Shown here piece by piece: positions 41,903 through 51,188 of a stretch of 64,000 nucleotides of DNA. Below the pieces are notes generated by a model, which had not been told where the DNA came from, did no database searches, and worked only from the letters and a program-made list of their open reading frames with translations. Positions within the stretch are counted from its first letter, which is position 1. Every line of letters begins with the position of its first letter. Source of the DNA: Candidatus Nitrosocaldaceae archaeon (lineage in GTDB: Archaea; Thermoproteota; Nitrososphaeria; Nitrososphaerales; Nitrosocaldaceae); NCBI GenBank assembly GCA_026002835.1, contig BPGC01000005.1, positions 1-64,000 of the forward strand, written 5' to 3'. The translations under genes and the position numbers were made by a program.

Positions 41903-42139
41903 ATGGCAGAAGAGAGCGAAGAAGATCTAGTGAAATTATTTGAAGATCTAGTTAAAGAATATGGAAAAACTCAGAGTTTAAAGATGTTCAAACATTATCA
42001 TAGACCTGGATTTGGACCAAAACATCCAATTGAGGTACAAGATAATATAGAGTATGTTATAGATGGAAGAAAAGTAAAGGTTAGATGCGCATGCGGTGCA
42101 TCGCTAGATCTAACTGACTATAAAAAGCTTCAAGAATAG
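41903..42139 (+). CDS. Small hypothetical protein
   Basis: 78 aa. Acidic helical N-terminus (EESEEDLVKLFEDLVKEYG), a central basic segment (HYHRPGFGPKHP) and a C-terminal beta part with CACG near residue 65, which may bind metal with another Cys in a dimer. No family is recognised. It lies just upstream of the PadR regulator and may be co-expressed. Confidence 0.5.
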   Translation: MAEESEEDLVKLFEDLVKEYGKTQSLKMFKHYHRPGFGPKHPIEVQDNIEYVIDGRKVKVRCACGASLDLTDYKKLQE

Positions 42140-42182
42140 GTAAGATTTAAATTATAATTATACCTTCTCTCTAGTGATACAC

Positions 42183-42680
42183 ATGGTTAATTGGTTACAA
42201 AGAGTTGGTAGTGCAATTCCTAGAGGCTTCTCTAGGTATTATGTACTAACTTTATTAAAAGAGCAACCTATGACTGGTAAACAGATAATGGAAGCTGCCG
42301 CTAAAGATAGTGATGGAATATGGAAACCATCTGCTGGCTTGGTATATCCATTATTAGGTAGATTGCTACAAGAAGGTTTGATTGAAGAGGATGATAATGG
42401 AAAGTATAGAATAACTGAGAAAGGCTTAGAGACATTAAAGGATATGCAATCTATACAAGATGTTATAAAGAAGCAGTTAGATGTATTGCTAAGAGTTGGT
42501 AACATTGGTAGGTTTGTTGCAGCAGATCTACTAGAACGTTTGACTTCGATATCTGCTACACTAAGTGAGAATTTAGATAAGATGACTAAAGAGGAGAGAG
42601 AGAAGTATAAAGAATTCCTAGCTAGAGAACTTAAGAAGATAGAAGAAAGAGAGAGGAGAGAGAAGGTAGATATAGAATAG
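42183..42680 (+). CDS. PadR-family transcriptional regulator
   Basis: 165 aa from ATG 42183 (a GTG at 42174 would add three residues). N-terminal winged helix with the PadR signatures YVLTLLKEQPMTGKQIMEAA and GLVYPLLGRLLQEGLIEE, and a charged C-terminal helix for dimerisation (EREKYKEFLARELKKIEERE). PadR proteins repress genes for detoxification, transport or stress. The downstream F420-NADP gene lies 61 bases away, and PspA 1 kb downstream; either may be a target. Confidence 0.82.
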   Translation: MVNWLQRVGSAIPRGFSRYYVLTLLKEQPMTGKQIMEAAAKDSDGIWKPSAGLVYPLLGRLLQEGLIEEDDNGKYRITEKGLETLKDMQSIQDVIKKQLDVLLRVGNIGRFVAADLLERLTSISATLSENLDKMTKEEREKYKEFLARELKKIEERERREKVDIE

Positions 42681-42740
42681 GTTTTTAGTTCTATAATTCT
42701 CTTAGCAACATTTTTATAAATTGTATTATTCAGCATCCTT

Positions 42741-43415
42741 ATGAAGATATCTATAGTTGGAGGAACTGGAGGTATGGGCGAAGGCTTGGCATTACGCTGG
42801 GCTTTAAATCATGATATACTTATTGGATCTAGGAAAGAAGAAAGGGCAAAAGAGGCTGCTGAAGAGTATAGTAAGATCATCAAGGAGAGATATCAAGATC
42901 TAAGAGGTAGCATAGAAGGAGGAGATAATATAAAGATAGCAAGAGATTGCGATGTATTGATACTATCTATACCATATGAATATACTAGAGATACATGCGA
43001 AAAGATTGCTGAGATAATAAATGATGATACCATAGTTGTATCTCCAATAGTACCTATGAGGAAGAGTAAAGTAGGGTTTGAATATATCCCAATGCATGAT
43101 AGAAGTGCTGATAGTGCTGCTGAGATAGTAGCAAGCATAATAAAGGATAGGAATAGGATAGTATCAACTTTACATACAATATCTGAAGTAAAGCTGAAGC
43201 ATTTAGATCAATCATTAGATTGTGATGCTTATATCTGTGGAGATGATAAGGATAAAGTAAAGGTAATCAGTGATCTATTGAGCGAGATAAAAGGACTAAA
43301 GCCAATGTATGTAGGACCGCTAAGCCTATCATATCAGATCGAAGTATTAACTCCAATGCTATTAAATACAGCCATAAAGAATAAGTTAAAGCATCCAGGC
43401 TTTAGAATAGTTTAA
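42741..43415 (+). CDS. npdG: F420-dependent NADP oxidoreductase family protein
   Basis: 224 aa. The Rossmann fingerprint is ISIVGGTGGMGEGLALRWAL followed by ILIGSRKEERAKEAAEEY, where the Ser-Arg-Lys segment selects NADPH. YIPMHDRSADSAAEIVAS and the C-terminal helix match the F420-binding region of Fno/NpdG. It transfers hydride between reduced F420 and NADP, an activity common in ammonia-oxidising archaea. Full length for the family. Confidence 0.8.
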   Translation: MKISIVGGTGGMGEGLALRWALNHDILIGSRKEERAKEAAEEYSKIIKERYQDLRGSIEGGDNIKIARDCDVLILSIPYEYTRDTCEKIAEIINDDTIVVSPIVPMRKSKVGFEYIPMHDRSADSAAEIVASIIKDRNRIVSTLHTISEVKLKHLDQSLDCDAYICGDDKDKVKVISDLLSEIKGLKPMYVGPLSLSYQIEVLTPMLLNTAIKNKLKHPGFRIV

Positions 43416-43439
43416 GTGTAATTTAATACTAATAATAGT

Positions 43440-43679
43440 ATGCGCTATAGAGCAAGAAACCCTAAGAACTGGATTACAGCTCTAGCCATACTTTTAGCTA
43501 TTATAGCGACTTTAGCACTAGTATTCAGCTTTGCTATTTATGTTGCTAATAATGCTACTGAGATATTTATAGATGAATTGGTCAGACCAGAGTTTACTCA
43601 ACAAAAGATAGCAATTATAACATATATCATAGCTGGTATAATGTTCTTGATAGGATATAGAAGAGAGGTTGAAATTTAA
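43440..43679 (+). CDS. Small two-helix membrane protein
   Basis: 79 aa with two membrane helices (about 13-35 and 55-72) and a basic N-terminus (RYRARNPKNW). Between F420-NADP oxidoreductase and PspA on the same strand, 40 bases upstream of PspA. A role as a membrane partner for PspA is possible from position only. Confidence 0.5.
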   Translation: MRYRARNPKNWITALAILLAIIATLALVFSFAIYVANNATEIFIDELVRPEFTQQKIAIITYIIAGIMFLIGYRREVEI

Positions 43680-43718
43680 TTAGTTAGGTTTTTATAAATT
43701 AAAGTATTAGTAATAATC

Positions 43719-44432
43719 ATGGGATTAATAAATAGATTCTCATCGATAGTTAAACAGAAGGTAAATACTATGCTTAATAAGTTTGAAGATCCTAGAGAAG
43801 CTCTAGATTATTCGTATGAGAAGCAGAGAGAATTACTCATTAAGTTAAGAAGAGACATCGCTGAGGTTATTACTGCTAAAAAGAGGTTAGAGATGCAGAA
43901 GAGGAAGTTGATGGATAATATCTATAAACTTGAAGAACAGGCTAAAAAGGCTCTAGATATGAATAGAGAAGATCTTGCTAGACTAGCATTGAAGAGGAAG
44001 AATATGAACTTGCTGCAATTACAAGAGATAAATAATCAGATAAAAGAGATGGAGAGAGAACAGATAAAGTTAGAGGATACTGAGAGAAGGCTTGCTGCAA
44101 AAGTAGAAGAGTTCAAACTCAAGAAAGAGGTTATAAAAGCAAGGTATAGTGCTGCAAAGGCTGAGGTTAAAGTCAAGGAGAGTGTTACTGGCATATCTGA
44201 AGAGATGGCAGATGTTGGATTAGCTATGCAGAGAGCTGAAGAGAAGGTTGAGAACATGAAGGCTAAATCTCAAGCACTGGATGAGATGTTAGAAGTTGGC
44301 ATGCTTGAAGATTATACTTCTAGCAAAGATGATATAGAGCGAGAGTTGGAAAAAGTTAGCATAGATGCATCTATTGAGGAAGAGTTGGAAAGGTTAAAGA
44401 AAAAGAAGAAGGTGAGTAAAGAGGTTGAGTAA
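43719..44432 (+). CDS. pspA: PspA/IM30 family membrane-stress protein
   Basis: 237 aa, almost all helical coiled coil. The N-terminal amphipathic helix (MGLINRFSSIVKQKVNTML) and the DPREALDYSYEKQRELL segment are signatures of PspA/Vipp1 proteins, members of the ESCRT-III-like superfamily that polymerise on stressed membranes. It overlaps the PspAA gene downstream by 8 bases. A Lys-rich C-terminus is typical of archaeal forms. Confidence 0.88.
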   Translation: MGLINRFSSIVKQKVNTMLNKFEDPREALDYSYEKQRELLIKLRRDIAEVITAKKRLEMQKRKLMDNIYKLEEQAKKALDMNREDLARLALKRKNMNLLQLQEINNQIKEMEREQIKLEDTERRLAAKVEEFKLKKEVIKARYSAAKAEVKVKESVTGISEEMADVGLAMQRAEEKVENMKAKSQALDEMLEVGMLEDYTSSKDDIERELEKVSIDASIEEELERLKKKKKVSKEVE

Positions 44433-44736
44433 AGAAGAGAAGATCATAGTTAGGATCCTAGGTAAAGGGCAGTATTCAATAAGTAAGGAGTTGTTGAAGG
44501 ATCTTAACAGATTGGATAATAGAGCAGTTAGGTTATTGAAGAAAGATGGAGATGAAGATAAGTTAAGAGCAATAATCAGCGAGATGATCAAGTTGGTAAG
44601 GAGTAATGGTAGGAAGATAAATCCTAAAAGGATCATTCCATCACAATTTGTAATACCTAATGAAGATATTACTCTAGAAGAGGCTAAACAGATATTTCAA
44701 GGTGAAGGTATAATTCCTGAAGAGATGGTATCATAA
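44425..44736 (+). CDS. PspAA-domain protein, PspA partner
   Basis: 103 aa starting at TTG 44425 inside the last codons of pspA. Segments IVRILGKGQYSISKELLKDL, LRAIISEMIKLV and GRKINPKRIIPSQFVIPNED match the PspAA domain described as a partner of PspA in archaea and actinobacteria. It probably binds or regulates PspA. The tight overlap argues for translational coupling and fixed stoichiometry. Confidence 0.75.
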   Translation: MSKEEKIIVRILGKGQYSISKELLKDLNRLDNRAVRLLKKDGDEDKLRAIISEMIKLVRSNGRKINPKRIIPSQFVIPNEDITLEEAKQIFQGEGIIPEEMVS

Positions 44737-44777
44737 ATCATTTTCTTTCTAATCTGCGTTTCAATGCTATGAAGAGA

Positions 44778-45897
44778 TTACGATATTAATGTGAATACTC
44801 TAATGAATATCTCAATTGTAAGAAGGTTATCTTCAAACCATTTACAATCTTTGAATTGTTCTGATTTATCTTCTTCATTTTGATCATTACATTCATCCAT
44901 TATTAGATCATTTAATGATGATATCTGGAATGCTACAGCTGTAACCTTTTGTAAATGATCAATAAATTCTAATGATGGTGTTATTAATAACGCTCCTATG
45001 AAGATAACTCCAAGAATTCCTATTAATGGTCTATTTAGACTCGCCATACATCGATATCCAATCATATAAGAGATGAGCGATCTTCTCTGGACTTAACCTT
45101 TTTCTAGCATTCCTCATCTCTTTGATGTATAAATCTGATGCTTCAGTAAACATTCTATTTGCTTCTAAACATTTCCTAATTGTCTTATATTCTAGATTTA
45201 ATGTCTCTCTATCTAGATATCCTTTTAATTCATTACAGTAGCAAGAGGATCTTCAGATCCTTGTGAATCTTTTCTTCTCTCAATATAATTTCATCGAGTA
45301 TCTCTTTAGAATCTTTATTATGAATCAATGCTGTCCCATTGAGATCCGTATTAAGGAATGATACCTTATCTAATGATAGATTAATCAATTTTATTTCATT
45401 AGGTTTCTTAAAAGTTACCATATGAAATATTATATAGCCATTTCTCTAGGCTTCACGTATAGATGTTCTTCAAATATACTGAATGAAAAAGTCTAAAATT
45501 CCATTATTGATTATATCTAGATATACGGCTGCTGCTTTAAATTCTGTGCTTTGAAGTTTGCTTTTGATTGGAATGATGCTCCTATGAAATTGATTGGTTT
45601 ATTAAACTTCTTTCTGGATAAATCAATCTTAGGAAATATGCAACCAGTAAAATCCAATTCTTTGATTTCTTCATCATTTAACATTCTATCAATCTCTTTA
45701 TCCAACTCTTCTCGAAAGTTATCTGGTTTCTTATGAGAATGAAATATGCATAAACCATCATGATATGCCTCTCTTTCACATCTATAATCATCTCTATAGG
45801 GTAATAAAACTAAATTAATAGTGGTATCATCTTCAACCCTCTTTTTAAGTATACTTATAAGCATATTCTTATCAAACTTACACCTATTATCAGACAC
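44778..45897 (-). pseudogene. Decayed pentapeptide-repeat protein gene
   Basis: Pieces of one protein lie in several frames. 45897-45517 gives an N-terminal Cys-rich part (CEREAYHDGLCIFH) and first pentapeptides (LDFTGCIFPKIDLSRKKFN). 45421-45233 gives IKLINLSLDKVSFLNTDLNG. 45230-45074 gives YKTIRKCLEANRMFTEASDL. 45065-44778 gives the C-terminal membrane part (RPLIGILGVIFIGALLITP). In intact relatives these follow each other. Several frameshifts and stops are needed to join them, so the gene is dead. It separates the two stress operons. Confidence 0.75.
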
Positions 45898-45928
45898 AAC
45901 TTTTACTATCAGTATCCAAATATATTAA

Positions 45929-46450
45929 TTATAAAGGCATATTCCATATAGGATACCATTTCTCCATATCTTCTTCCATAGGAAGTTCTTTCTTCATAAC
46001 AGCATAGACTCTCATCTCTTCATCTACATTCCTATTACTATCATAGGGTATGAATGGATAAAATCTCTTACTCTTAAATCTATAAAATAGATACATCTTA
46101 TGACTATTAACAAACTCAAATATAGCTGCTAGGATATTATCCTCAAAGCCATGCTCAATAACAATATCTGCAATTGCATCTATAGATGCTACCAACTCTT
46201 CAATACCATCAGCAGTAATTATGAACCATATATAGCCATATCTATCTTTAACCTCTCTATAGGATAGCTCTTTGCTAACCTCGAAGAATCCTCTTATCTC
46301 ATCTAAAGCATATCTAAAGTTACCACTACTCTCCTTTATGCATATTGCAGCTCTATTGCTGCTTTTCAAACCAAGTTTGATATCTAATGATATACTAGCT
46401 GATGGTAAAGCAAATATATCTTTATCATCTCTCTTCTTCTTGAATATCAA
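45929..46450 (-). CDS. PspAB, HtpX-associated protein
   Basis: 173 aa. ALPSASISLDIKLGLKSS, DRYGYIWFIITADGIEELV, MYLFYRFKSKRFYPFIPY and the end MEKWYPIWNMPL match the PspAB family, which accompanies HtpX peptidases. It has no membrane segment. The gene overlaps the htpX stop by 4 bases and lies opposite the pspA operon across a dead gene. It probably adapts HtpX to membrane stress. Confidence 0.75.
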   Translation of the reverse strand: MIFKKKRDDKDIFALPSASISLDIKLGLKSSNRAAICIKESSGNFRYALDEIRGFFEVSKELSYREVKDRYGYIWFIITADGIEELVASIDAIADIVIEHGFEDNILAAIFEFVNSHKMYLFYRFKSKRFYPFIPYDSNRNVDEEMRVYAVMKKELPMEEDMEKWYPIWNMPL

Positions 46451-47331
46451 TACATCTTTTCCTCCATAGCCATAAGCCTTTTTATCCTTTCTTCAACTGG
46501 AGGATGTGTAGCAAATATATTTGCTAGAGAATCGCCCATAGCTGGAATTATAAAGAATGCATTCAATGACTCGACCTCTCTAAGATCTTTTGATGGTATC
46601 CTTCTCATCTTGCCACTTATCTTCATTAACGCATTTGCCAATTTAATAGGCTTGCCAGTTATTATTGCACCATCTCTATCTGCTACAAACTCTCTATACC
46701 TTGAGATAGCTCTAGTTATTAAGAAACTTATAAGCCATGTTATCAATGCTACTATTATTACTATAGCCATTCCTCCAGCATTATCTCTCCTCCCATATCC
46801 ATAGCCCATTGAACCATACCAACCAAAATGCATAACATACCATGCTACAGTTGAGAATAGACTAGCCATTGTAATCGCTAGCATATCTCTATTCTTTATA
46901 TGAGCAAGTTCATGTGCAATTACTCCTTCTAACTCTTCCTCATCCAATAGATCCAATAAACCAGTAGTTACTGCAACTATAGCACTACTTTGGCTCTTAC
47001 CAGTAGCAAATGCATTTGGAATACTACTATGCATTACAGCTATCCTAGGCTTCTTCATGCCAGTCCTAGCAACTAGTCTATCAACTATCTCATGAAGTTT
47101 AGGATATTGCTCTCTACTAACTATCTTAGCTCCAGTACTCCATAATACAATCTTATCAGATGCAAAATACTGGAGTAATACCATAAATACTCCTATAGCA
47201 ATTAATGCTATGCCTCCTACTCCTAGATATGCTAACACAGATAAGAAGATAAAGTATATTACTGCTAGTATAGCAAAGCATAGTATTATCCTAGCTGTTA
47301 AACCTGCATCTCTCTTTAATGCTCGTTGCAT
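46447..47331 (-). CDS. htpX: HtpX-type M48 membrane metalloprotease
   Basis: 294 aa. Two N-terminal membrane helices, the zinc motif VIAHELAHIKNRD (HExxH), further helices around 155-210 and the third ligand Glu in YREFVADRDGA. The C-terminal IFATHPPVEERIKRL is conserved in HtpX. It degrades damaged membrane proteins. Directly followed by PspAB in the same unit. Confidence 0.9.
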   Translation of the reverse strand: MQRALKRDAGLTARIILCFAILAVIYFIFLSVLAYLGVGGIALIAIGVFMVLLQYFASDKIVLWSTGAKIVSREQYPKLHEIVDRLVARTGMKKPRIAVMHSSIPNAFATGKSQSSAIVAVTTGLLDLLDEEELEGVIAHELAHIKNRDMLAITMASLFSTVAWYVMHFGWYGSMGYGYGRRDNAGGMAIVIIVALITWLISFLITRAISRYREFVADRDGAIITGKPIKLANALMKISGKMRRIPSKDLREVESLNAFFIIPAMGDSLANIFATHPPVEERIKRLMAMEEKMY

Positions 47332-47356
47332 ATTCTAATTATGCTTTATTATATTA

Positions 47357-48550
47357 TTAACCTTTAGATCTTTTGTTCATGAATGCTTCTAATCTATCCA
47401 TAGACTCTTCTAGTATATCCATTGGAGGAAGGTATACTATCCTAAAGAAGCCAGAGCCGTATTGTTTACCAAAACCAGAGCCATTTACAGTCAATACTCC
47501 AGTCTCTTCTAACAATTCCTTAACAAAATCCAGATCGTTCCTCCAATTGCCTATACTAAGATCGATCTTTGGAAATATATAAAATGCTCCTCTTGGTTTT
47601 ATAGCATCTAACCCATTTATACCATCTAACCTCTTAACTATATAATCTCTCCTCTCTTTTAATTTCTCAACCATATCTTTTATGAAATAATCTTTATTAC
47701 TTAATGCTTCTAGAGCAGCATATTGCACCGGCATGTTAGATGATACTCTCAGCCTTGCTAATTTTGGTAATTCTCTCTTTAGATCATCTGATACCTTATC
47801 ATTCATGCATAGATAGCCTAATCTCCATCCTGTCATTAGATATACTTTAGAAAAACCATTAAGCATTATCAATGGAGCATCTTTTGCTATACTAGCTATG
47901 CTTGTAAATCTATCCTCAAATACAATCCTATCATAGATCTCATCGCATATTAGATAGATATTATTACTAGATGCTAGATCTGATATCTCCTTCAATACAT
48001 CTTTATCGTAAACAGCTCCAGTAGGATTGTTAGGATTTATTATAACAATTGCTACTGTTTTCTCATTTATCTTTTGCTTTAGATCATCGATATCTGGCAT
48101 CCAGTTATTCTCTGGAGAACATCTATACTCAATAGGCTTACCTCCAAAAAGCTTTGTATAAGATGAGTATGGAGGATAACAAGGTCCTGGAACTAATACC
48201 TCATCTCCTTCATCTACGATAGAAGCCATGAGCATGTATATGCCTTCAGATACACCATTCGTTATTATAACATCCTCTATAGATAGATCCATCCCTTTTC
48301 TCTTTTCTATATCTACTATCTTATTCCTTAACTCAATTATACCTTCAGATGCTGGATAATAGTTCTTATCACTTCTAACTGCATTGATCAATGCCTCTTT
48401 TATATGCTCTGGTGTCTTGAAATCGTATAATACTGGATCTCCAATATTAAGATATAATATATCTCTGCCTTTCTTCTCTAACTCTTTAGCATATAATGTA
48501 ATATCTCTAATTGCATACTCTACTCCGCCTATCCTTTTGGATATCTTCAT
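47357..48550 (-). CDS. Class I/II aminotransferase (alanine/aspartate type)
   Basis: 397 aa, full length for fold-type I. GGVEYAIRDITLYAKELEKK and LYLNIGDPVLYDF open the protein; NPNNPTGAVYDKDVL binds the substrate carboxylate and phosphate; the PLP lysine is in LNGFSKVYLMTGWRLGY; RVSSNMPVQYAAL follows. The archaeal AlaA/AspC group is closest. Cytoplasmic amino-acid metabolism. It is divergent from tRNA-Arg. Confidence 0.85.
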   Translation of the reverse strand: MKISKRIGGVEYAIRDITLYAKELEKKGRDILYLNIGDPVLYDFKTPEHIKEALINAVRSDKNYYPASEGIIELRNKIVDIEKRKGMDLSIEDVIITNGVSEGIYMLMASIVDEGDEVLVPGPCYPPYSSYTKLFGGKPIEYRCSPENNWMPDIDDLKQKINEKTVAIVIINPNNPTGAVYDKDVLKEISDLASSNNIYLICDEIYDRIVFEDRFTSIASIAKDAPLIMLNGFSKVYLMTGWRLGYLCMNDKVSDDLKRELPKLARLRVSSNMPVQYAALEALSNKDYFIKDMVEKLKERRDYIVKRLDGINGLDAIKPRGAFYIFPKIDLSIGNWRNDLDFVKELLEETGVLTVNGSGFGKQYGSGFFRIVYLPPMDILEESMDRLEAFMNKRSKG

Positions 48551-48588
48551 TCATTATTCTAATAAAGAACTGATTCATAAACGTTAGT

Positions 48589-48663
48589 GGGCCCGTAGCC
48601 TAGCAAGGATAAGGCGGCTGGCTTCGGACCAGCAGATCAGGGGTTCAAGTCCCCTCGGGCCCA
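48589..48663 (+). tRNA. tRNA-Arg (anticodon TCG)
   Basis: Seven-pair acceptor stem GGGCCCG/CGGGCCC, anticodon stem GCTGG/CCAGC with loop CTTCGGA, T stem AGGGG/CCCCT and discriminator A. CCA is not encoded. G+C is 65% (49 of 75), far above the surrounding DNA. No intron. Confidence 0.95.
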
Positions 48664-48878
48664 TTACTATTAATATGGATGCTTCAAGTATCCATAATTA
48701 CAATCCATTAAGAGAATGGTTAGAAGAGCATCTAGATAAGAATAATTCTGAAACATACTTATGATACAGCAGAGTTATATAAGATTAATAATCGCTATAG
48801 TTAAATGACGAATGATTACAATAGATCTATAAACTTTCAGCGTTAGATTATAATAACAATGTTATTAACATCCTTGCT

Positions 48879-51188
48879 ATGGAACCAAAGATAAAAGAGA
48901 AGAGATGGAATCCTTCAATAGAGCCAACTTTGCTAAAAAAGTGGAAGGATGAACAATTATACAAATTTGATATTAATAATCCTAACACATTTGTTATAGA
49001 TACTCCTCCTCCATATCCTTCGGGGAGACCATGGCATATAGGAGCAGCTGCTCATTATTCTCAAATAGATATGATTGCTAGAACTGCTAGAATGCAAGGA
49101 TATAATGTATTATTTCCAATAGGAATAGATAGAAATGGTTTACCAGTAGAGATCTATACAGAGAAGAAGTATAAGGTTAGAATGCACAATATGGATAGAG
49201 AAAAGTTCTTGGAATTATGCAAGACAGCATTAGATGAGTTGGAAGAAGAGATGATAAAGATAATGAAGAGGATGGGATTAAGTGGTAATTTTGATGAATA
49301 TTATAGAACTGATAATGAGGAGTATAGAGCATTAACTCAAGATACGTTCATAGAGTTATGGAATAAAGGCTTGATATATGAGAGTAATAGACCAAACAAT
49401 TACTGTCCAGTATGCCAAACCACGATAGCAGATGCTGAGGTATTTTATGAAGATATAAAGTCTAGGTTAGTATATATAAAATTCAAGTTTGTTGATAATG
49501 ATAATTATTTAACAATAGCTACTACAAGACCAGAATTGCTATGCTCTTGCAGAGCAGTTATAGTAAATCCAGATGATGATAGATATAAGGATATTCATAA
49601 TAAAAAGGTTATAGTCCCAATATATAATAGAAAGGTTCCAATAACTCCTCATCCAGCAGCAAATCCAGAGTTTGGTTCTGGCGCTGTAATGATCTGTAGT
49701 TATGGCGATCAGACTGATGTACAACTATTCAGAGAATTACAACTAGAAGAGATAGTAGCAATTACTGAAGATGGTAGGATGAGCAATAATGCTGGAAAAT
49801 ATGCTGGTATGAAGGTATTAGAAGCAAGAGATGCTATAATAAATGATCTTAAAGATAATGATCTATTAATAAAAGAAGAAGAGATAATGCATAGAACTCC
49901 AATATGTGAGAGAAGTAAGAATCCTATAGAGATAATACCTATGAAAGAGTATTACCTCAAACAAGTAGAATTTATTCCTAAACTTAAAGAGATAGCAAAT
50001 GATCTGAGATTTCATCCTGAGATGCATAGACATATACTTCTTAATTGGCTCAACTCAATAACAATAGATTGGCCTATATCTAGAAGAAGGTATTATGCTA
50101 CTGAAGTTCCTATATGGTATTGTAAAAATTGTAATAAACCCAATCTTCCCGATGGAGGTAGATATTATAAACCATGGAAAGAGAAGCCACCGTTTGATAA
50201 ATGCAAGTATTGTAATCATGATGAGTTTGTTGGAGATACAAGAACGTTTGATACATGGATGGATTCTAGTATATCACCATTATTCATAAGCAGATACAAG
50301 AAAGATCAAAAGTTTTTTGAACTAACATATCCAAATACATTAAGACCACAAGCAAAGGATATTGTAAGAACATGGCTACATTATACAATATTGAGATGTT
50401 ATCAGTTAACTGGTAAAGCACCATTTAGTCATGCATGGATAATGGGTTATGGTTTAGATGAGAAGGGTGAAAGGATGAGTAAGAGTAAAGGGAATGTCAT
50501 GGATCCGTATCCAATCATAGATAAATATGGAGCAGATACATTTAGGTTTTGGAGCGCTAGTGAAGTCAACCTAGGCTATGATTTCAGATGCTCTGAACAA
50601 AAGATTGCGGGTATGCAAAAGTTCATGACCAAACTCTGGAATATTGCTCGATTTATATCATCATTTCCTATAGTCAAGAAAGCAGATCTCAAACCAGCAG
50701 ATAGATGGATACTAGCAGAGTTATCAAATCTTATAGATAGATCTTTAGAAGGTTATAATGATTACAATTTCTTCATACCAGCTAATGCAATTAGAGAGTT
50801 TACATGGAATATATTTGCTGCACATTATATAGAGATGGTGAAGCCTAGAGCTTATGGTTTGATAGAGGGTAAAGAAGGAGCATGTTATACTTTGCATAAA
50901 TGCTTGGCAACAATATTATTATTATCTGCGCCTATAATACCATTCATTACAGATCATCTATGGAGAGAATTATATTCTAACAAAAGCATACATCTAGAAC
51001 GATTTCCAAAGGCTGAATGGGATAAAGAGTTTGCTAAATATACAAACGATATAATTGGATTCAACTCTCTAGTATGGAATGAGAAGAAGAGTAATGGTAG
51101 ATCATTAAAAGATCCTATAGAGATAACAATACCAGATAATCTAACTATCTTCAAGGATGATCTAATAGCTATGCATAATATAATCTAA
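48879..51188 (+). CDS. valS: Valyl-tRNA synthetase
   Basis: 769 aa. The HIGH-type motif appears as PYPSGRPWHIGAAAHYSQID, and the KMSKS motif as GERMSKSKGNVMDPYPII. The editing domain (CP1) shows YLTIATTRPELL and a zinc knuckle (CPVCQTT; CKNC and CKYC). FDTWMDSSISPLF is typical for ValS rather than IleS or LeuS. The C-terminal coiled coil of bacterial ValS is absent, as in archaea. The final residues overlap the convergent HDAC gene by 4 bases. Confidence 0.93.
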   Translation: MEPKIKEKRWNPSIEPTLLKKWKDEQLYKFDINNPNTFVIDTPPPYPSGRPWHIGAAAHYSQIDMIARTARMQGYNVLFPIGIDRNGLPVEIYTEKKYKVRMHNMDREKFLELCKTALDELEEEMIKIMKRMGLSGNFDEYYRTDNEEYRALTQDTFIELWNKGLIYESNRPNNYCPVCQTTIADAEVFYEDIKSRLVYIKFKFVDNDNYLTIATTRPELLCSCRAVIVNPDDDRYKDIHNKKVIVPIYNRKVPITPHPAANPEFGSGAVMICSYGDQTDVQLFRELQLEEIVAITEDGRMSNNAGKYAGMKVLEARDAIINDLKDNDLLIKEEEIMHRTPICERSKNPIEIIPMKEYYLKQVEFIPKLKEIANDLRFHPEMHRHILLNWLNSITIDWPISRRRYYATEVPIWYCKNCNKPNLPDGGRYYKPWKEKPPFDKCKYCNHDEFVGDTRTFDTWMDSSISPLFISRYKKDQKFFELTYPNTLRPQAKDIVRTWLHYTILRCYQLTGKAPFSHAWIMGYGLDEKGERMSKSKGNVMDPYPIIDKYGADTFRFWSASEVNLGYDFRCSEQKIAGMQKFMTKLWNIARFISSFPIVKKADLKPADRWILAELSNLIDRSLEGYNDYNFFIPANAIREFTWNIFAAHYIEMVKPRAYGLIEGKEGACYTLHKCLATILLLSAPIIPFITDHLWRELYSNKSIHLERFPKAEWDKEFAKYTNDIIGFNSLVWNEKKSNGRSLKDPIEITIPDNLTIFKDDLIAMHNII

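Noticed and set aside
48674..48763. 29-codon ORF after tRNA-Arg
   Set aside because: Too short, no motif, no partner; probably chance, although an ATG and stop are present.
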